From positions 310,001 to 374,000 of the forward strand of contig JAEPLP010000001.1 of assembly GCA_017644375.1 (NCBI GenBank): a stretch of 64,000 nucleotides of DNA, written 5' to 3'. Positions 1-8,761 of this stretch are shown here, piece after piece (the first letter of the stretch is position 1; each line of letters starts with the position of its first letter). A model generated the notes under the pieces. That model ran no database searches and was not told where the DNA came from. It worked only from the letters and a program-made list of their open reading frames with translations. Made by a program: the position numbers and the translations under genes. The DNA is from Prochlorococcus marinus CUG1435. Lineage in GTDB: Bacteria; Cyanobacteriota; Cyanobacteriia; PCC-6307; Cyanobiaceae.

Positions 1-174
1 CGATAAAAAAATAAAATAAAAAATGTTTAGCACAAATATTTTTATTTGAAGATGCAATTAAAATCATAAAAACTTAATCGAAAAAATTATAAATTCTTTT
101 CATTATGTGATCCTCTGATGGATAATAGAATATATAAATTAACTTTTATTTAACAAAATTATTAACCAAAAAAT

Positions 175-1341
175 TTGATTAATATAAAATTTTCAGGTCT
201 TAAAGGCCAAGCGCTTGTAATAGAGGATAAAGATATTCCAAGCATAAAAGAATTCCAGGATGTTATTCCAGATCACTACTTTAAGAGCAATACCAAAACT
301 TCTTTGAGATATCTTTTACAATCAGCTTTAATTCAAGCATTAGTAGTTGGGATAGGGTTATCTATTCCATTTACTCCAAAAATGATCCCAATTTGGATTG
401 TTTATGCATTAATTTCAGGTACCACTGCAATGGGATTCTGGGTAATTGCCCATGAATGTGGGCATGGAGCATTCTCTAAAAACAAGCAATTGGAATCTAT
501 AACTGGTTATTTACTACATTCATTACTTCTAGTACCTTATTTTTCTTGGCAGCGTTCTCATGCAGTTCATCATCGATTCACAAATAACATAACTAATGGA
601 GAAACTCACGTCCCTTTAGTCATTAAAGGAAATGGAGTTACAGAAAAAGTTGGAGGAGAAAAAGAATTACATTTTTCAAATTCCTTAGGTAAGAAAAATT
701 ATGGAATTCTTCAACTTGTTTTACATCTAATATTTGGCTGGCCTGCTTATTTACTGATGGGGAGTACAGGGGGGGTTAAATATGGAACTTCGAATCATTT
801 TTGGCCCATTAAACCATTTTCTAAAGCATTATGGCCATCAATATGGACCAAGAAGGTTTGGATATCAGATATTGGAGTAGGTTTAACATTATTGGGCATT
901 TTTTATTTCGTTTTCAATTATGGATTATTTCAAGTAATTGCTATGTATTTTGGTCCTTTATTAGTGGTTAATTGTTGGCTAGTAGTTTATACATGGCTTC
1001 ATCATACAGATTCAGATGTACCTCATCTTTCAAATACGGAATTTTCCTTTATGAGAGGCGCATTTTTATCTATTGACAGACCTTACGGTAGAGTCCTTAA
1101 TTTTCTTCACCATAATATAGGTTCTAGCCATGTCGTTCATCATGTCTGTCCAACGATCCCTCATTATCATGCAAAAAAGGCAACTGTCCTAATTAAAAAG
1201 GCCTTTAAAAAAGCATATCTTTTTAATCCTGATCCAATACACAAAGCTCTATGGAATATTGCTTGCAATTGCGTTGCTGTTAAGTCAGACATCAAGAAAG
1301 GAAGATATATATGGCAATCTTCATACAAAATGGTGGATTAA
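175..1341 (+). CDS. membrane fatty-acid desaturase (DesA/delta-12-like)
   Basis: An integral-membrane di-iron desaturase that should introduce a double bond into membrane-lipid acyl chains. Three histidine boxes are visible: HECGHGAF at residues 93-100, HAVHH at 129-133, and an HVVHH box near residue 323, with hydrophobic segments between them. The box spacing and 388-residue length fit the acyl-lipid delta-12 (DesA/Fad2) group, but regiospecificity cannot be read from sequence. The start is a TTG codon; the next Met is about residue 70, too far in. It stands alone, with AT-rich DNA upstream. Confidence 0.9.
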   Translation: MINIKFSGLKGQALVIEDKDIPSIKEFQDVIPDHYFKSNTKTSLRYLLQSALIQALVVGIGLSIPFTPKMIPIWIVYALISGTTAMGFWVIAHECGHGAFSKNKQLESITGYLLHSLLLVPYFSWQRSHAVHHRFTNNITNGETHVPLVIKGNGVTEKVGGEKELHFSNSLGKKNYGILQLVLHLIFGWPAYLLMGSTGGVKYGTSNHFWPIKPFSKALWPSIWTKKVWISDIGVGLTLLGIFYFVFNYGLFQVIAMYFGPLLVVNCWLVVYTWLHHTDSDVPHLSNTEFSFMRGAFLSIDRPYGRVLNFLHHNIGSSHVVHHVCPTIPHYHAKKATVLIKKAFKKAYLFNPDPIHKALWNIACNCVAVKSDIKKGRYIWQSSYKMVD

Positions 1342-1457
1342 AACATAATAAGCATAAATTCTTTATCACATTAATTTACGCAAATCTGAAAAGAATATAA
1401 AAGAATTAGCAATAACAAATTTTTCATCTTAGAAAACATCTAAATCAAAATAAACTC

Positions 1458-1619
1458 ATGAGTGGTGACAATTTGCATGGTAATCAGCCTATTAAATTTT
1501 ATTCGGAAAAAATAACACTTACAAAAGTTCAATTATTAGAAAGACAGTTGAGTTTGGGCGAAAAAATTTCAGATTTAGATCAAAAGCACAAAGAATGGAG
1601 TAAAAAACTATCAGGTTGA
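1458..1619 (+). CDS. small conserved-type hypothetical protein (53 aa)
   Basis: A 53-residue frame starting at ATG and ending at TGA, rich in charged residues, with a likely helical stretch (KVQLLERQLSLGEKISDL). No membrane segment or recognised domain. It lies between the desaturase and the convergent DUF938 gene. Helix-like composition and sensible codon use support coding; the function is unknown. Confidence 0.5.
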   Translation: MSGDNLHGNQPIKFYSEKITLTKVQLLERQLSLGEKISDLDQKHKEWSKKLSG

Positions 1620-1670
1620 TCATCTAATATGATTAAATTTAATAACTTATTTATAGTTGTATCTAACTTA

Positions 1671-2288
1671 TCAAGAAACTTTTCTGTAAATTATTGAAAA
1701 ATTATTTGCAGGCATCCTAATAATATCCTCTTGAGAAAAACCATTTTTCTTACTCTCATCACAAACTTCCTCAAGATTTTTAATACCCCAAAGATCATTT
1801 TGCATCTTTAATGAATTATCAAAAAAATAATTACTTTCACTTGTATGCTTATTGCAAATTTTAAATGGCCCATACAAAATTAAAAATTGTCCCTTATTAA
1901 GTATTTTCCCTGACTCTCTAAAGAGTGCTACAGTACAAGACCATTGTGTTACATGAATCATATTTATAGAGACTATTCCTTGCAAAGAATGAGCTAATAT
2001 CAATGGAATTTTCCAAGGAATTTTTTCTACATCAATCTCAAGAGGCTGGGGCATTTTCTTAGTTAAGTCTTCATACTCAATCCAAGAACTTATACTTTTT
2101 CTATGCACCAACTCTGGATCACTTGTTTGCCAAATTATTTCAGGAAAGCGTTTTTGAAAAACCACTCCATGTTCACCGCCGCCACTCCCGATTTCCAATA
2201 CTGAACCTTTTTTTATAATTCTGGATAATACATCACCAATGCAGTCTCTATTTCTTTGAGTCGCCGAAAAAAAAAGTCTATTATCCAA
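1671..2288 (-). CDS. DUF938 class I SAM-dependent methyltransferase
   Basis: The protein (205 aa) starts MDNRLFFSATQRNRDCI and has the glycine-rich SAM-binding motif LEIGSGGGEHGVVF near residues 31-44, followed by a D-P-E segment, both typical of the DUF938 family. Length matches the family. The substrate is not known for this family. It is convergent with the preceding small gene. Confidence 0.87.
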   Translation of the reverse strand: MDNRLFFSATQRNRDCIGDVLSRIIKKGSVLEIGSGGGEHGVVFQKRFPEIIWQTSDPELVHRKSISSWIEYEDLTKKMPQPLEIDVEKIPWKIPLILAHSLQGIVSINMIHVTQWSCTVALFRESGKILNKGQFLILYGPFKICNKHTSESNYFFDNSLKMQNDLWGIKNLEEVCDESKKNGFSQEDIIRMPANNFSIIYRKVS

Positions 2289-2338
2289 AATTAAAAAAAT
2301 TGGGAACTTTAGTAAAAAAATATTTCTAAAATCCTTGA

Positions 2339-2449
2339 TTATTTAACTTTTCTCAATTTAGGAGTCCTGAAAAACATTATTTTAAGGCTAAAGAATAGTA
2401 TTGAAATTGTAAGAGCAGGCAAGATATAAAGTATTAGGTCAGAACTCAT
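2339..2449 (-). CDS. single-pass membrane microprotein (36 aa)
   Basis: A 36-residue peptide starting MSSDLILYILPALTIS, with one transmembrane helix and a basic tail ending LRKVK. An in-frame upstream ATG at 2482 would add 11 residues (MHLIFGRIPSL). The pattern of an acidic start, one helix and a basic tail resembles small thylakoid or plasma-membrane subunits of cyanobacteria, but no family is recognised. Confidence 0.5.
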   Translation of the reverse strand: MSSDLILYILPALTISILFFSLKIMFFRTPKLRKVK

Positions 2450-2589
2450 TAGAGAAGGAATCCTTCCAAAAATTAAATGCATGTAGTAAGTCGCAAATGA
2501 CATAAATTTAGATATATATCTAATTTATTAATAGCAATTATTTGATTATTAAAAACTAAATTTAGTCCAAAACCAAAAAAATTCTCAAA

Positions 2590-2627
2590 AAAAGAGTCAG
2601 CCTGTATCCCTACTAGCTGACTCTTCT
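2590..2627. terminator. hairpin (GAGTCAGC/GCTGACTC)
   Basis: An 8-bp perfect stem, GAGTCAGC and GCTGACTC, separated by 14 nt and flanked by A-rich and T-containing runs. It could terminate a transcript in either direction. No gene reads directly into it, so it may end a small RNA. The rest of 2450-2871 shows no gene. Confidence 0.4.
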
Positions 2628-2871
2628 AATATATTAATTTAAATCACCTCTAAATGAGGATTTACGTTTAAAAGAAAAAGGTATTAATTTTAATTTTTTT
2701 TTGTTTAAAATTCTAAAAATTAGAACAAAAACAAAACCGTCAATAAGGTATATTTCGACACATATTTGTAGCACTTTTAAAGTTTTCCTGATTAAATAAG
2801 CAATAATCCTTGAATTTCTTTACAAAAATAAATAATTATGTTATATTTGTTAATAATTACTATTTAAAAAA

Positions 2872-2979
2872 ATGACTCCAGAAGCAGAACGTTTTAATGG
2901 CTGGGCAGCAATGTTAGGTTTCGTTGCAGCAGTTGGTGCCTATGTCACAACAGGTCAAATTATTCCTGGTTGGTTCTAA
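2872..2979 (+). CDS. hli: high-light-inducible protein (Hli, 35 aa)
   Basis: A one-helix member of the chlorophyll a/b-binding family, thought to bind pigment and protect photosystems under light stress. The core ERFNGWAAMLGFVAAVGAY matches the family signature ExxNGRxAMxGF, with Arg replaced by Trp, and the tail is TTGQIIPG. It is extremely short. Its stop codon overlaps the ATG of the next hli gene (TAATG), suggesting translational coupling. Confidence 0.85.
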   Translation: MTPEAERFNGWAAMLGFVAAVGAYVTTGQIIPGWF

Positions 2980-3119
2980 TGAAAAATAGCGAACCAAAAA
3001 TAGTAGAAAAAGAAAAAATCGTGGCTGAAAAGCTTAACGGCAGATTTGCAATGCTAGGTTTTGTAGCTCTAGTCGGAGCATATTTAACTACAGGTCAAAT
3101 TATTCCTGGTTTTATCTAA
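2979..3119 (+). CDS. hli: high-light-inducible protein (Hli, 46 aa)
   Basis: The second Hli protein has a short charged N-terminus, the signature EKLNGRFAMLGFVALVGAY and the tail TTGQIIPGFI. Its start overlaps the previous hli stop by one base, so both are probably on one mRNA. It retains the canonical Arg in NGR, unlike the first copy. Expected at the thylakoid membrane. Confidence 0.88.
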   Translation: MKNSEPKIVEKEKIVAEKLNGRFAMLGFVALVGAYLTTGQIIPGFI

Positions 3120-3587
3120 AATAAATTTAAATTTTTAAATATTCTGATTAAATTAAATTAGGATATTTAAAAATTTTTTTTATTGATAAATGTTCTTTAA
3201 TGATTGTGGTTTCATTAATCTTATTACGAACGGAACTACATACCTTAATTCAAAATAAAAATTCTTTGTAAATTCTAAGAGTTAAATTTATAAAAAAATT
3301 TCTAGCTTTGAGGTTAATACTACAAAATCTCAACTTGAAGTAGTTATTCAGCTAATTTTACTTTTACAAGCCAACCTACTAACTACCCAAGCTGATAATG
3401 TTTATAAAGAAAAATAACAATATTTACAAAATATATTTGCCTGGTAGAAAACAAAAAATCAATATAAAACCTAATTTTTAGAAATAACTAAAAGCAGAAA
3501 GAAATTTAATATTGATTATTTTTTCTTCTTAAAAAGAAAACTATTTATTGATTGATGCTATCTTTATCGAAATAATTCGTAGATTTA
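3120..3587. other. intergenic stretch, no gene seen
   Basis: About 470 bases of very AT-rich DNA between the hli pair and a small membrane protein. I found no convincing frame and no strong hairpin. Confidence 0.4.
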
Positions 3588-3716
3588 ATGAGGGTAAAAC
3601 TTGAACCGGATACAGCATTTATTGGCAAAAAGTTTGCTTATATATTTCTAGGAATAATATTTAGCCTGAATATCATAACTTTTATTTGGTTTTTCTTATT
3701 TTCAAATTTAAGGTAA
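3588..3716 (+). CDS. single-pass membrane microprotein (42 aa)
   Basis: A 42-residue frame starting MRVKLEPDTAFIGKK, followed by one long hydrophobic helix (roughly residues 17-39). A charged N-terminus plus one helix suggests a small membrane protein; no family is recognised. It lies between hli genes. Confidence 0.5.
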   Translation: MRVKLEPDTAFIGKKFAYIFLGIIFSLNIITFIWFFLFSNLR

Positions 3717-3831
3717 ACAGATTATTGGCATTAAGTGAAAGATTAATTAATTTTTAAATAAAAACAATAATTATTTGAAAGACTTCTATATATTTTTAGC
3801 AAAAAAGGTTTGTAAAACAGAGACTTAGGTA

Positions 3832-4038
3832 CTAAAAAATTCCCGGTATAATCTGTCCTGTTGTTATGTAGGCACCTAGTAGTGCAACGAAGCCAACCAT
3901 AGCCCATCTACCATTTACTTTTTCTGCATTTTGAGGATAGCCATCGTAAGATACAGTTTCATCGATATATGGCCTAGTTTCTGATGGGAACATATTTTGT
4001 CTTCCACCTGACTCTGTAGTAATTCCTGATTTTGTCAT
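3832..4038 (-). CDS. hli: high-light-inducible protein (Hli, 68 aa)
   Basis: The third Hli protein has a longer soluble N-terminus, the helix signature EKVNGRWAMVGFVALLGAY and the tail TTGQIIPGIF. The start chosen is MTKSGITTESG; a 12-residue upstream extension is possible but hydrophobic and unlike the family. It is on the opposite strand from the hli pair at 2872-3119. Confidence 0.88.
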   Translation of the reverse strand: MTKSGITTESGGRQNMFPSETRPYIDETVSYDGYPQNAEKVNGRWAMVGFVALLGAYITTGQIIPGIF

Positions 4039-4257
4039 TTTAAAAAATAATAATTGTAAACTAAAGTAACACAATTATTAACTTATGTAAACCAAAAGCT
4101 TTAAACGATGCGCCCCCAAGCAATTAAGGGGCAATATGTAACATTTTTGTTTAAGAATTGGAATCATAAAATGCTTTTTATTCGACTTGTTTCCCCTCAA
4201 ATCTAAGATAACTAACAAAAATGAGCATTTATACTCACAGTAAGTAATTTTACTTAT

Positions 4258-4361
4258 TAGTATGTTAATAGCATTTAGGAAGTGCTTAGCTGGTTAAATC
4301 AGAAATTCTGAATTAACTGGGTCGTCATGAGCTTGCCGGTGGGATACTTGCAGGCTCTTTC
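4258..4361 (+). ncRNA. candidate small RNA ending in a terminator
   Basis: Two strong hairpins lie in a gene-free interval. At 4293-4317, GTTAAATCAGAA pairs with TTCTGAATTAAC with one mismatch. At 4329-4357, GAGCTTGC pairs with GCAGGCTC (one G-U) and is followed by CTTTCAATTTT. The second looks like a factor-independent terminator on the plus strand. No conserved RNA family was identified. Confidence 0.35.
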
Positions 4362-4490
4362 AATTTTAAAAGCCATAAAATATACCAACCATTTAAATAA
4401 TTTTATACCTATCGAATAAAATCTCAAAGACAAAAAACTAATGTCAAAGATTTAAATATTTGCTAAATAGAAAATAGACCCAACAAATGA

Positions 4491-4589
4491 ATGTCTTTAG
4501 ATTTTATTCTCATTCCATCTTGTATTTTAATTATCCTTTTTCTTTTAAATCGAGAAAATATTATCTACAAAAAAAATCAAAAAAGCTAA
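4491..4589 (+). CDS. possible membrane micropeptide (32 aa)
   Basis: The frame begins MSLDFILIPSCILIILFLLN and ends in a basic, Asn/Lys-rich tail. It has the layout of a single-helix peptide but is very short, in AT-rich DNA where chance frames of this kind are common. Confidence 0.35.
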   Translation: MSLDFILIPSCILIILFLLNRENIIYKKNQKS

Positions 4590-4612
4590 GTAATTTTTTG
4601 TTGAAAAAGAAA

Positions 4613-4732
4613 CTATGCAAAGTTTTTAGTTAGGATTAATTTATCCCAATATAATTTTGAATTGTTAATCTGATTTAATTTTTGTTGGCAGTGTATACAT
4701 TTACATTCTTTTAATAGAGATTTATTTTTCAT
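4613..4732 (-). CDS. possible Cys/His micropeptide (39 aa)
   Basis: The frame contains the compact cluster CKCIHC near residues 10-15, which could bind a metal, followed by QQKLNQINNSKLYWDK. The Cys/His cluster argues mildly for a real protein. It is convergent with the preceding micropeptide; no family is recognised. Confidence 0.4.
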   Translation of the reverse strand: MKNKSLLKECKCIHCQQKLNQINNSKLYWDKLILTKNFA

Positions 4733-4914
4733 TAATTTCTATTTTTTTTTAAAGAACCATATTTTTTAGTTAACTGCAAGTATGAATTAATTATATCTTG
4801 AATTATTTTATAGATTTGATAACAAAAATATTCTTCATTAACCAACAATTTTTTATAGTTCTTATAATCATTTTATAATTAAACAAAAGTAGCTATAAAT
4901 AAAATAAATTCCTT

Positions 4915-6120
4915 TTGGCATTTTCAAATCAATCACTAATAAAAAAAAATATTAGAAAGATAATTCTTCCTTGGTATTCAATACCTTTATTGGATAGATG
5001 GTTGTTAGGACAAATCATACCACCTATGATATTTGCTATCTCTGCTTTTACCGTAATCTCATTATCCGTAGGGGTAATGTTTGATCTCATAAGAAAAATA
5101 GTTGAGTATGGCTTACCTCTATTACAAGCTTTACAAGTTTTAATTTATAGCCTTCCAAGCTTTCTAGTTTTATCATTTCCAATGGCTGTTTTATTGTCAA
5201 CACTATTATCCTATGGGAAATTATCTGCTAATTCTGAATTATTAGCTTTAAGGTCATTAGGAATTCAAACAACCAGGATTATAGCTCCAGCTATTGCAAT
5301 CTCAATATTTATGACTGGATTAACTTTTTATTTCAACGATAATTTAGTTCCAACAAGTAATAAGTTAGCTGAATCGACTTTAAGATCTGGAATAGGAAGT
5401 TCTTTCACTAAAGGTAGAAGTAAAAATAACATCATTTTTACTAGAAAAGGATCAAGAATAGATTCTCAAAATAACAACCCAACGAAAATAAATACTTTCC
5501 TAACCCATATTTTCTATGCCTCCAAGTTTGAAAATAATGTTATGAATGAAGTTACAGTTTTAGACTTTTCTAGAGAAAATATGAAGCAGATTCTTACTGC
5601 AAATAGTGCCATCTTTGATAAAGATAATTCTTCTTGGATATTTACAGATGGTAATTTGGTTTCCACTAACTCTGATGGTCAAACAACAAACATTAAATTT
5701 AAACAATATACATATCCCTTCGTTGAAGGCCCATTAGATCTTGCAAAAGTCCCAAAAGATGCAAACGATATGTCTTTAAAAGAAGCTTTAAATGCTGAAA
5801 AAATATATAAAAAAATAGGAAATCTCAAGGAGATTAGAAAGATTCAAGTAAGAATTCAAGAGAAATTTACTTTACCTTGTGCCTGTTTGGTTTTTGGATT
5901 AATAGGAAGTATTTTGGGATCTAAATCTAATTTAAGGTCTTCAAAAAGTCAGGGTTTTGGTTTGAGTGTGATTCTTATATTATTTTATTATGTGATGTCA
6001 TTTGTATTTAGCTCTTTTGGCGTTAAAGGATTACTTCCTCCAGTAATTGCAGCTTGGTTTCCAGTAATAATTTCTCTTGGTAGTGGTTTTTATTTCTTAA
6101 GAAAGTCAACTTATATATAA
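4915..6120 (+). CDS. LptF/LptG (YjgP/YjgQ) family permease
   Basis: An inner-membrane subunit of the kind that works with the LptB ATPase to extract lipopolysaccharide. At 401 aa it fits the family layout: N-terminal helices starting with LLDRWLLGQIIPPMIFAIS, a central periplasmic beta-jellyroll (about residues 150-270), and C-terminal helices. The segment ANSELLALRSLGI near residue 103 is typical of the family's coupling region. It starts at TTG. Cyanobacteria often have one such protein in place of separate F and G, so the symbol is left blank. Confidence 0.85.
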   Translation: MAFSNQSLIKKNIRKIILPWYSIPLLDRWLLGQIIPPMIFAISAFTVISLSVGVMFDLIRKIVEYGLPLLQALQVLIYSLPSFLVLSFPMAVLLSTLLSYGKLSANSELLALRSLGIQTTRIIAPAIAISIFMTGLTFYFNDNLVPTSNKLAESTLRSGIGSSFTKGRSKNNIIFTRKGSRIDSQNNNPTKINTFLTHIFYASKFENNVMNEVTVLDFSRENMKQILTANSAIFDKDNSSWIFTDGNLVSTNSDGQTTNIKFKQYTYPFVEGPLDLAKVPKDANDMSLKEALNAEKIYKKIGNLKEIRKIQVRIQEKFTLPCACLVFGLIGSILGSKSNLRSSKSQGFGLSVILILFYYVMSFVFSSFGVKGLLPPVIAAWFPVIISLGSGFYFLRKSTYI

Positions 6121-6203
6121 TCTCTTATTTAAATAATTAGCATTTTTTATTTAGTGGAAAAATTGGCAGAATTATCTTTGAACTTCAAAGTTTTATACTT
6201 TTT

Positions 6204-6788
6204 TTAAATTTTATCTATTCTTTTATAACCATACCAATCTGGACTATTAGCGTTTTCAATTAAATTATTTTCTTGAGTTAATTCTATTTCCCATTTACCT
6301 ATCTTTTTTATAAGTTTACAATCATCACAATCAAATAATGTTTTTAAAGAGGCAATATCGTCTTTATGCTTTTTTTTACAGCCCATAAGCCATTTAGATT
6401 TTGCTATATTTTTTGCCTCTAATTTGCTTGAAGCCACAACTAAACCAAATTCATGTTTTTCTTGCATAGAACTTGGATCATAACCTCCCATATTGACGAA
6501 CCATAAATTTTTTTTGCTTTTTTGTTCATTTAAAAATTTGTTTTTTTCAAATTTATTATTTTGAATATATTTTATATTCAACTTATACCCATCTACATAA
6601 TTTATTTTTTTATAGCTATCAATATGTAATCCCTCGTAAGTTCCAAACCAATCTTTTCTTAGTACCTCATATGTATCCTCAATTTTTGAGCCTACAACCC
6701 ATCTAACATCATGTAATTCAATATTTGCCTTTTTTGCTTTTCCTCCAAGAACAACCAAAAATAGGTATTTTTTTTCTATTTTTTTCAT
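6204..6788 (-). CDS. DUF1543 domain protein
   Basis: A 194-residue protein with two similar DUF1543-type segments: LFLVVLGGKAKKANIELHDVRWVVG near residues 9-33, and LWFVNMGGYDPSSMQEKHEFGLVV near residues 95-118. Each is a beta strand followed by a conserved GG and an E-H/D signature. The family is of unknown function. It is convergent with the permease gene. Confidence 0.82.
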   Translation of the reverse strand: MKKIEKKYLFLVVLGGKAKKANIELHDVRWVVGSKIEDTYEVLRKDWFGTYEGLHIDSYKKINYVDGYKLNIKYIQNNKFEKNKFLNEQKSKKNLWFVNMGGYDPSSMQEKHEFGLVVASSKLEAKNIAKSKWLMGCKKKHKDDIASLKTLFDCDDCKLIKKIGKWEIELTQENNLIENANSPDWYGYKRIDKI

Positions 6789-6886
6789 TAATAAAATTTA
6801 AAAATTTATTACTTTTAATTTAAATTCAACAAAAAAAAATTTTAAAAAATTAAAATAAAGATTTCGTTAAAATAGTTAATAAATCT

Positions 6887-7030
6887 CTAACTAAACCAAC
6901 CATTTTTCTTTTTTTTAACTTCTGGTGAAGTCTGAATTTTTGGAGATTCGTCTGTTCTACCTTTAATAATCATTAAAGGAACAATTGCCCAAAGAGCTAA
7001 AAATAATATCCAAAATAAATAAATGTTCAT
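6887..7030 (-). CDS. single-pass membrane microprotein (47 aa)
   Basis: The frame starts MNIYLFWILFLALWAIVPL, one hydrophobic helix, followed by a basic tail (VKKKKNGWFS). It is upstream of and co-oriented with the DUF1543 gene, about 100 bases away. Helix-plus-basic-tail architecture supports a membrane micropeptide; the role is unknown. Confidence 0.5.
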   Translation of the reverse strand: MNIYLFWILFLALWAIVPLMIIKGRTDESPKIQTSPEVKKKKNGWFS

Positions 7031-7346
7031 AGAATTCAACAACAATCCATTTATTAAAGTCGATTTAAATTATATCTGTGAGTTTCTTTTTAAAGTCCCA
7101 ATTTACATGTATAATTTACATCATCTTTAATTGAAAGATTACACATAATATAAATACTAGAAATAACAAATTTAAAAATCAAAGATAAATAAAATATAGC
7201 TTGAAAGATTTGCACTCAACATAACCACTGCTTTGCCTCAGAAGATGTAGAGTGCTTTACTATGATGACATCAAAAAAATTATTCGTGAAATATTTTTAA
7301 TCGAATTAATTTACATTAAAATTTCCTTCAGCAAATTTTTTTATTA
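7031..7346. other. intergenic stretch with a long hairpin
   Basis: No gene is seen. An 11-bp stem with one mismatch forms between GCACTCAACAT (7212-7222) and ATGTAGAGTGC (7245-7255), enclosing a 22-nt loop. It stands out from the AT-rich surroundings and may belong to a small RNA or a leader for the gene at 7347. Confidence 0.35.
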
Positions 7347-7499
7347 ATGAAAAAATGTGATTTATGTCTTAAGCCAGATAAAGTTCAATACAGGGTGAAA
7401 TCCAAAGTTCATAAGGAATGGATTTTTTGTTGTAAAAATTGCTGGAATATTATTTCAAAGCAAATAAATTACTCTTATGGTGGCACAAGAAAGTCATAA
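7347..7499 (+). CDS. small zinc-ribbon-like protein (50 aa)
   Basis: Two cysteine pairs, CDLC at residues 4-7 and CCKNC at residues 28-32, are spaced as in a small zinc ribbon, with basic residues between. This layout is unlikely in a chance frame. No specific family is recognised; nucleic-acid or protein binding is possible. Confidence 0.6.
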   Translation: MKKCDLCLKPDKVQYRVKSKVHKEWIFCCKNCWNIISKQINYSYGGTRKS

Positions 7500-7691
7500 A
7501 AATAAATATTCAAGCAAACTAACTTGCAAAACCAATAAATAATTAATCTTGTAATTTATTAAAAATTAAATAAATAAGGCATTGACAATAAATGGTGATT
7601 TATAGACATAATTTATAAAATTTACTAACAAAAATATTTAAAAAAAAAATTATTAATTTATCCTCTAAATGTACTATCACCTTAAAAGAAT

Positions 7692-8081
7692 TTGTCTTAT
7701 TTTGCTAAGCCCAACTATTTAGTCTATGATGAATGGTTTGATGATGATATAGAAAAAACAAAAATAGATTTTAAAAAAAAAATAAAATCTATTTCAAATA
7801 TACATGAATTTTTTTATGAGCAATCTAATTACAAAGTTGGGGCCTCGGAAAATAATTTGACTCAAGAAATCAAAGTAAATAAAAAAGAACTAATTGCTAA
7901 TAATTATCTTCAAAACAATTCAGTCAATTTTACTTCAGTATCTAATAAGGAATTAATTCTATTTAAAAGAATACCCAAAATTAATCTTAAATTTGAGATC
8001 AAAAATCGAATAATTTATTTTTTAACCATCTCTAGCTTTCTAATAATTTTTGGATTTGTCATATTTTTTATTTGGTCATAA
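7692..8081 (+). CDS. hypothetical protein with C-terminal membrane anchor
   Basis: A 129-residue protein beginning MSYFAKPNYLVYDEWFDDD at a TTG start. It has an acidic aromatic N-terminus, a low-complexity Lys/Asn-rich middle, and one C-terminal helix (about residues 108-128). The motif YDEWFDDD looks conserved in character, but no family is recognised. Confidence 0.65.
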   Translation: MSYFAKPNYLVYDEWFDDDIEKTKIDFKKKIKSISNIHEFFYEQSNYKVGASENNLTQEIKVNKKELIANNYLQNNSVNFTSVSNKELILFKRIPKINLKFEIKNRIIYFLTISSFLIIFGFVIFFIWS

Positions 8082-8139
8082 ATAAAAAAAGTGAATCGAA
8101 AATAATAACTATTTGCTCATATCTAAAAATAATTTTATT

Positions 8140-8616
8140 TTAAAAAAGTTTTTTAAATTCATTTTTTATAGATTTATATTCTGAATTAATGTCTTTAATA
8201 AATTCATCTGCTTCTTTTTTAATATCCTTGATTTGATTAACTTTTTCTTTGCTTTTCTCAAAGAAAGTTGATTGGAATTTTCCTGGATTTATCTCCTCAA
8301 TCCAATATCCTCCAAAACAATAAAATTGATTAGGCACAATAGTTAAAACAAATAATTTTTTGGAAGTTTTATATTGATTAATTATCTTATTAACTAAAGC
8401 TCCTTTAGTTTTATTATTCCCAAACAAAGTAATCTCTTTTGCAAAAGTCTTAAAATTATCTGATATATTTTTAGTTTTTTCCAATGAATTTCTAGTGATT
8501 AACTTTTCAAGAGAATAACAATAGTCAAATAGATTGGTATTTTCCTTTCGCGAAGGATAAATAGTTATGAAAGAACTAAAAAATAAAAAAAAAGTTAAAA
8601 TTAAATTATTAAACAT
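8140..8616 (-). CDS. secreted or anchored hypothetical protein
   Basis: A 158-residue protein with an N-terminal signal-like hydrophobic segment (LILTFFLFFSSFITIYPS), two cysteines, the aromatic patch FYCFGGYWIEEINPGKF near residues 102-118, and a charged helical C-terminus. Probably periplasmic or thylakoid-lumenal. Function unknown. Confidence 0.65.
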   Translation of the reverse strand: MFNNLILTFFLFFSSFITIYPSRKENTNLFDYCYSLEKLITRNSLEKTKNISDNFKTFAKEITLFGNNKTKGALVNKIINQYKTSKKLFVLTIVPNQFYCFGGYWIEEINPGKFQSTFFEKSKEKVNQIKDIKKEADEFIKDINSEYKSIKNEFKKLF

Positions 8617-8761
8617 TTAAAATTTTAGTCCGATTAAATATTGCGTCAAATAAAAAAATTTAAAACGTTTCATTAATTATCTCTAAAAGATTCAAACGAA
8701 CTCTATTGATTAAGATAACCTCTTTTTTGAAAAAATCAAAATTTTTACTTACTAAATATAA

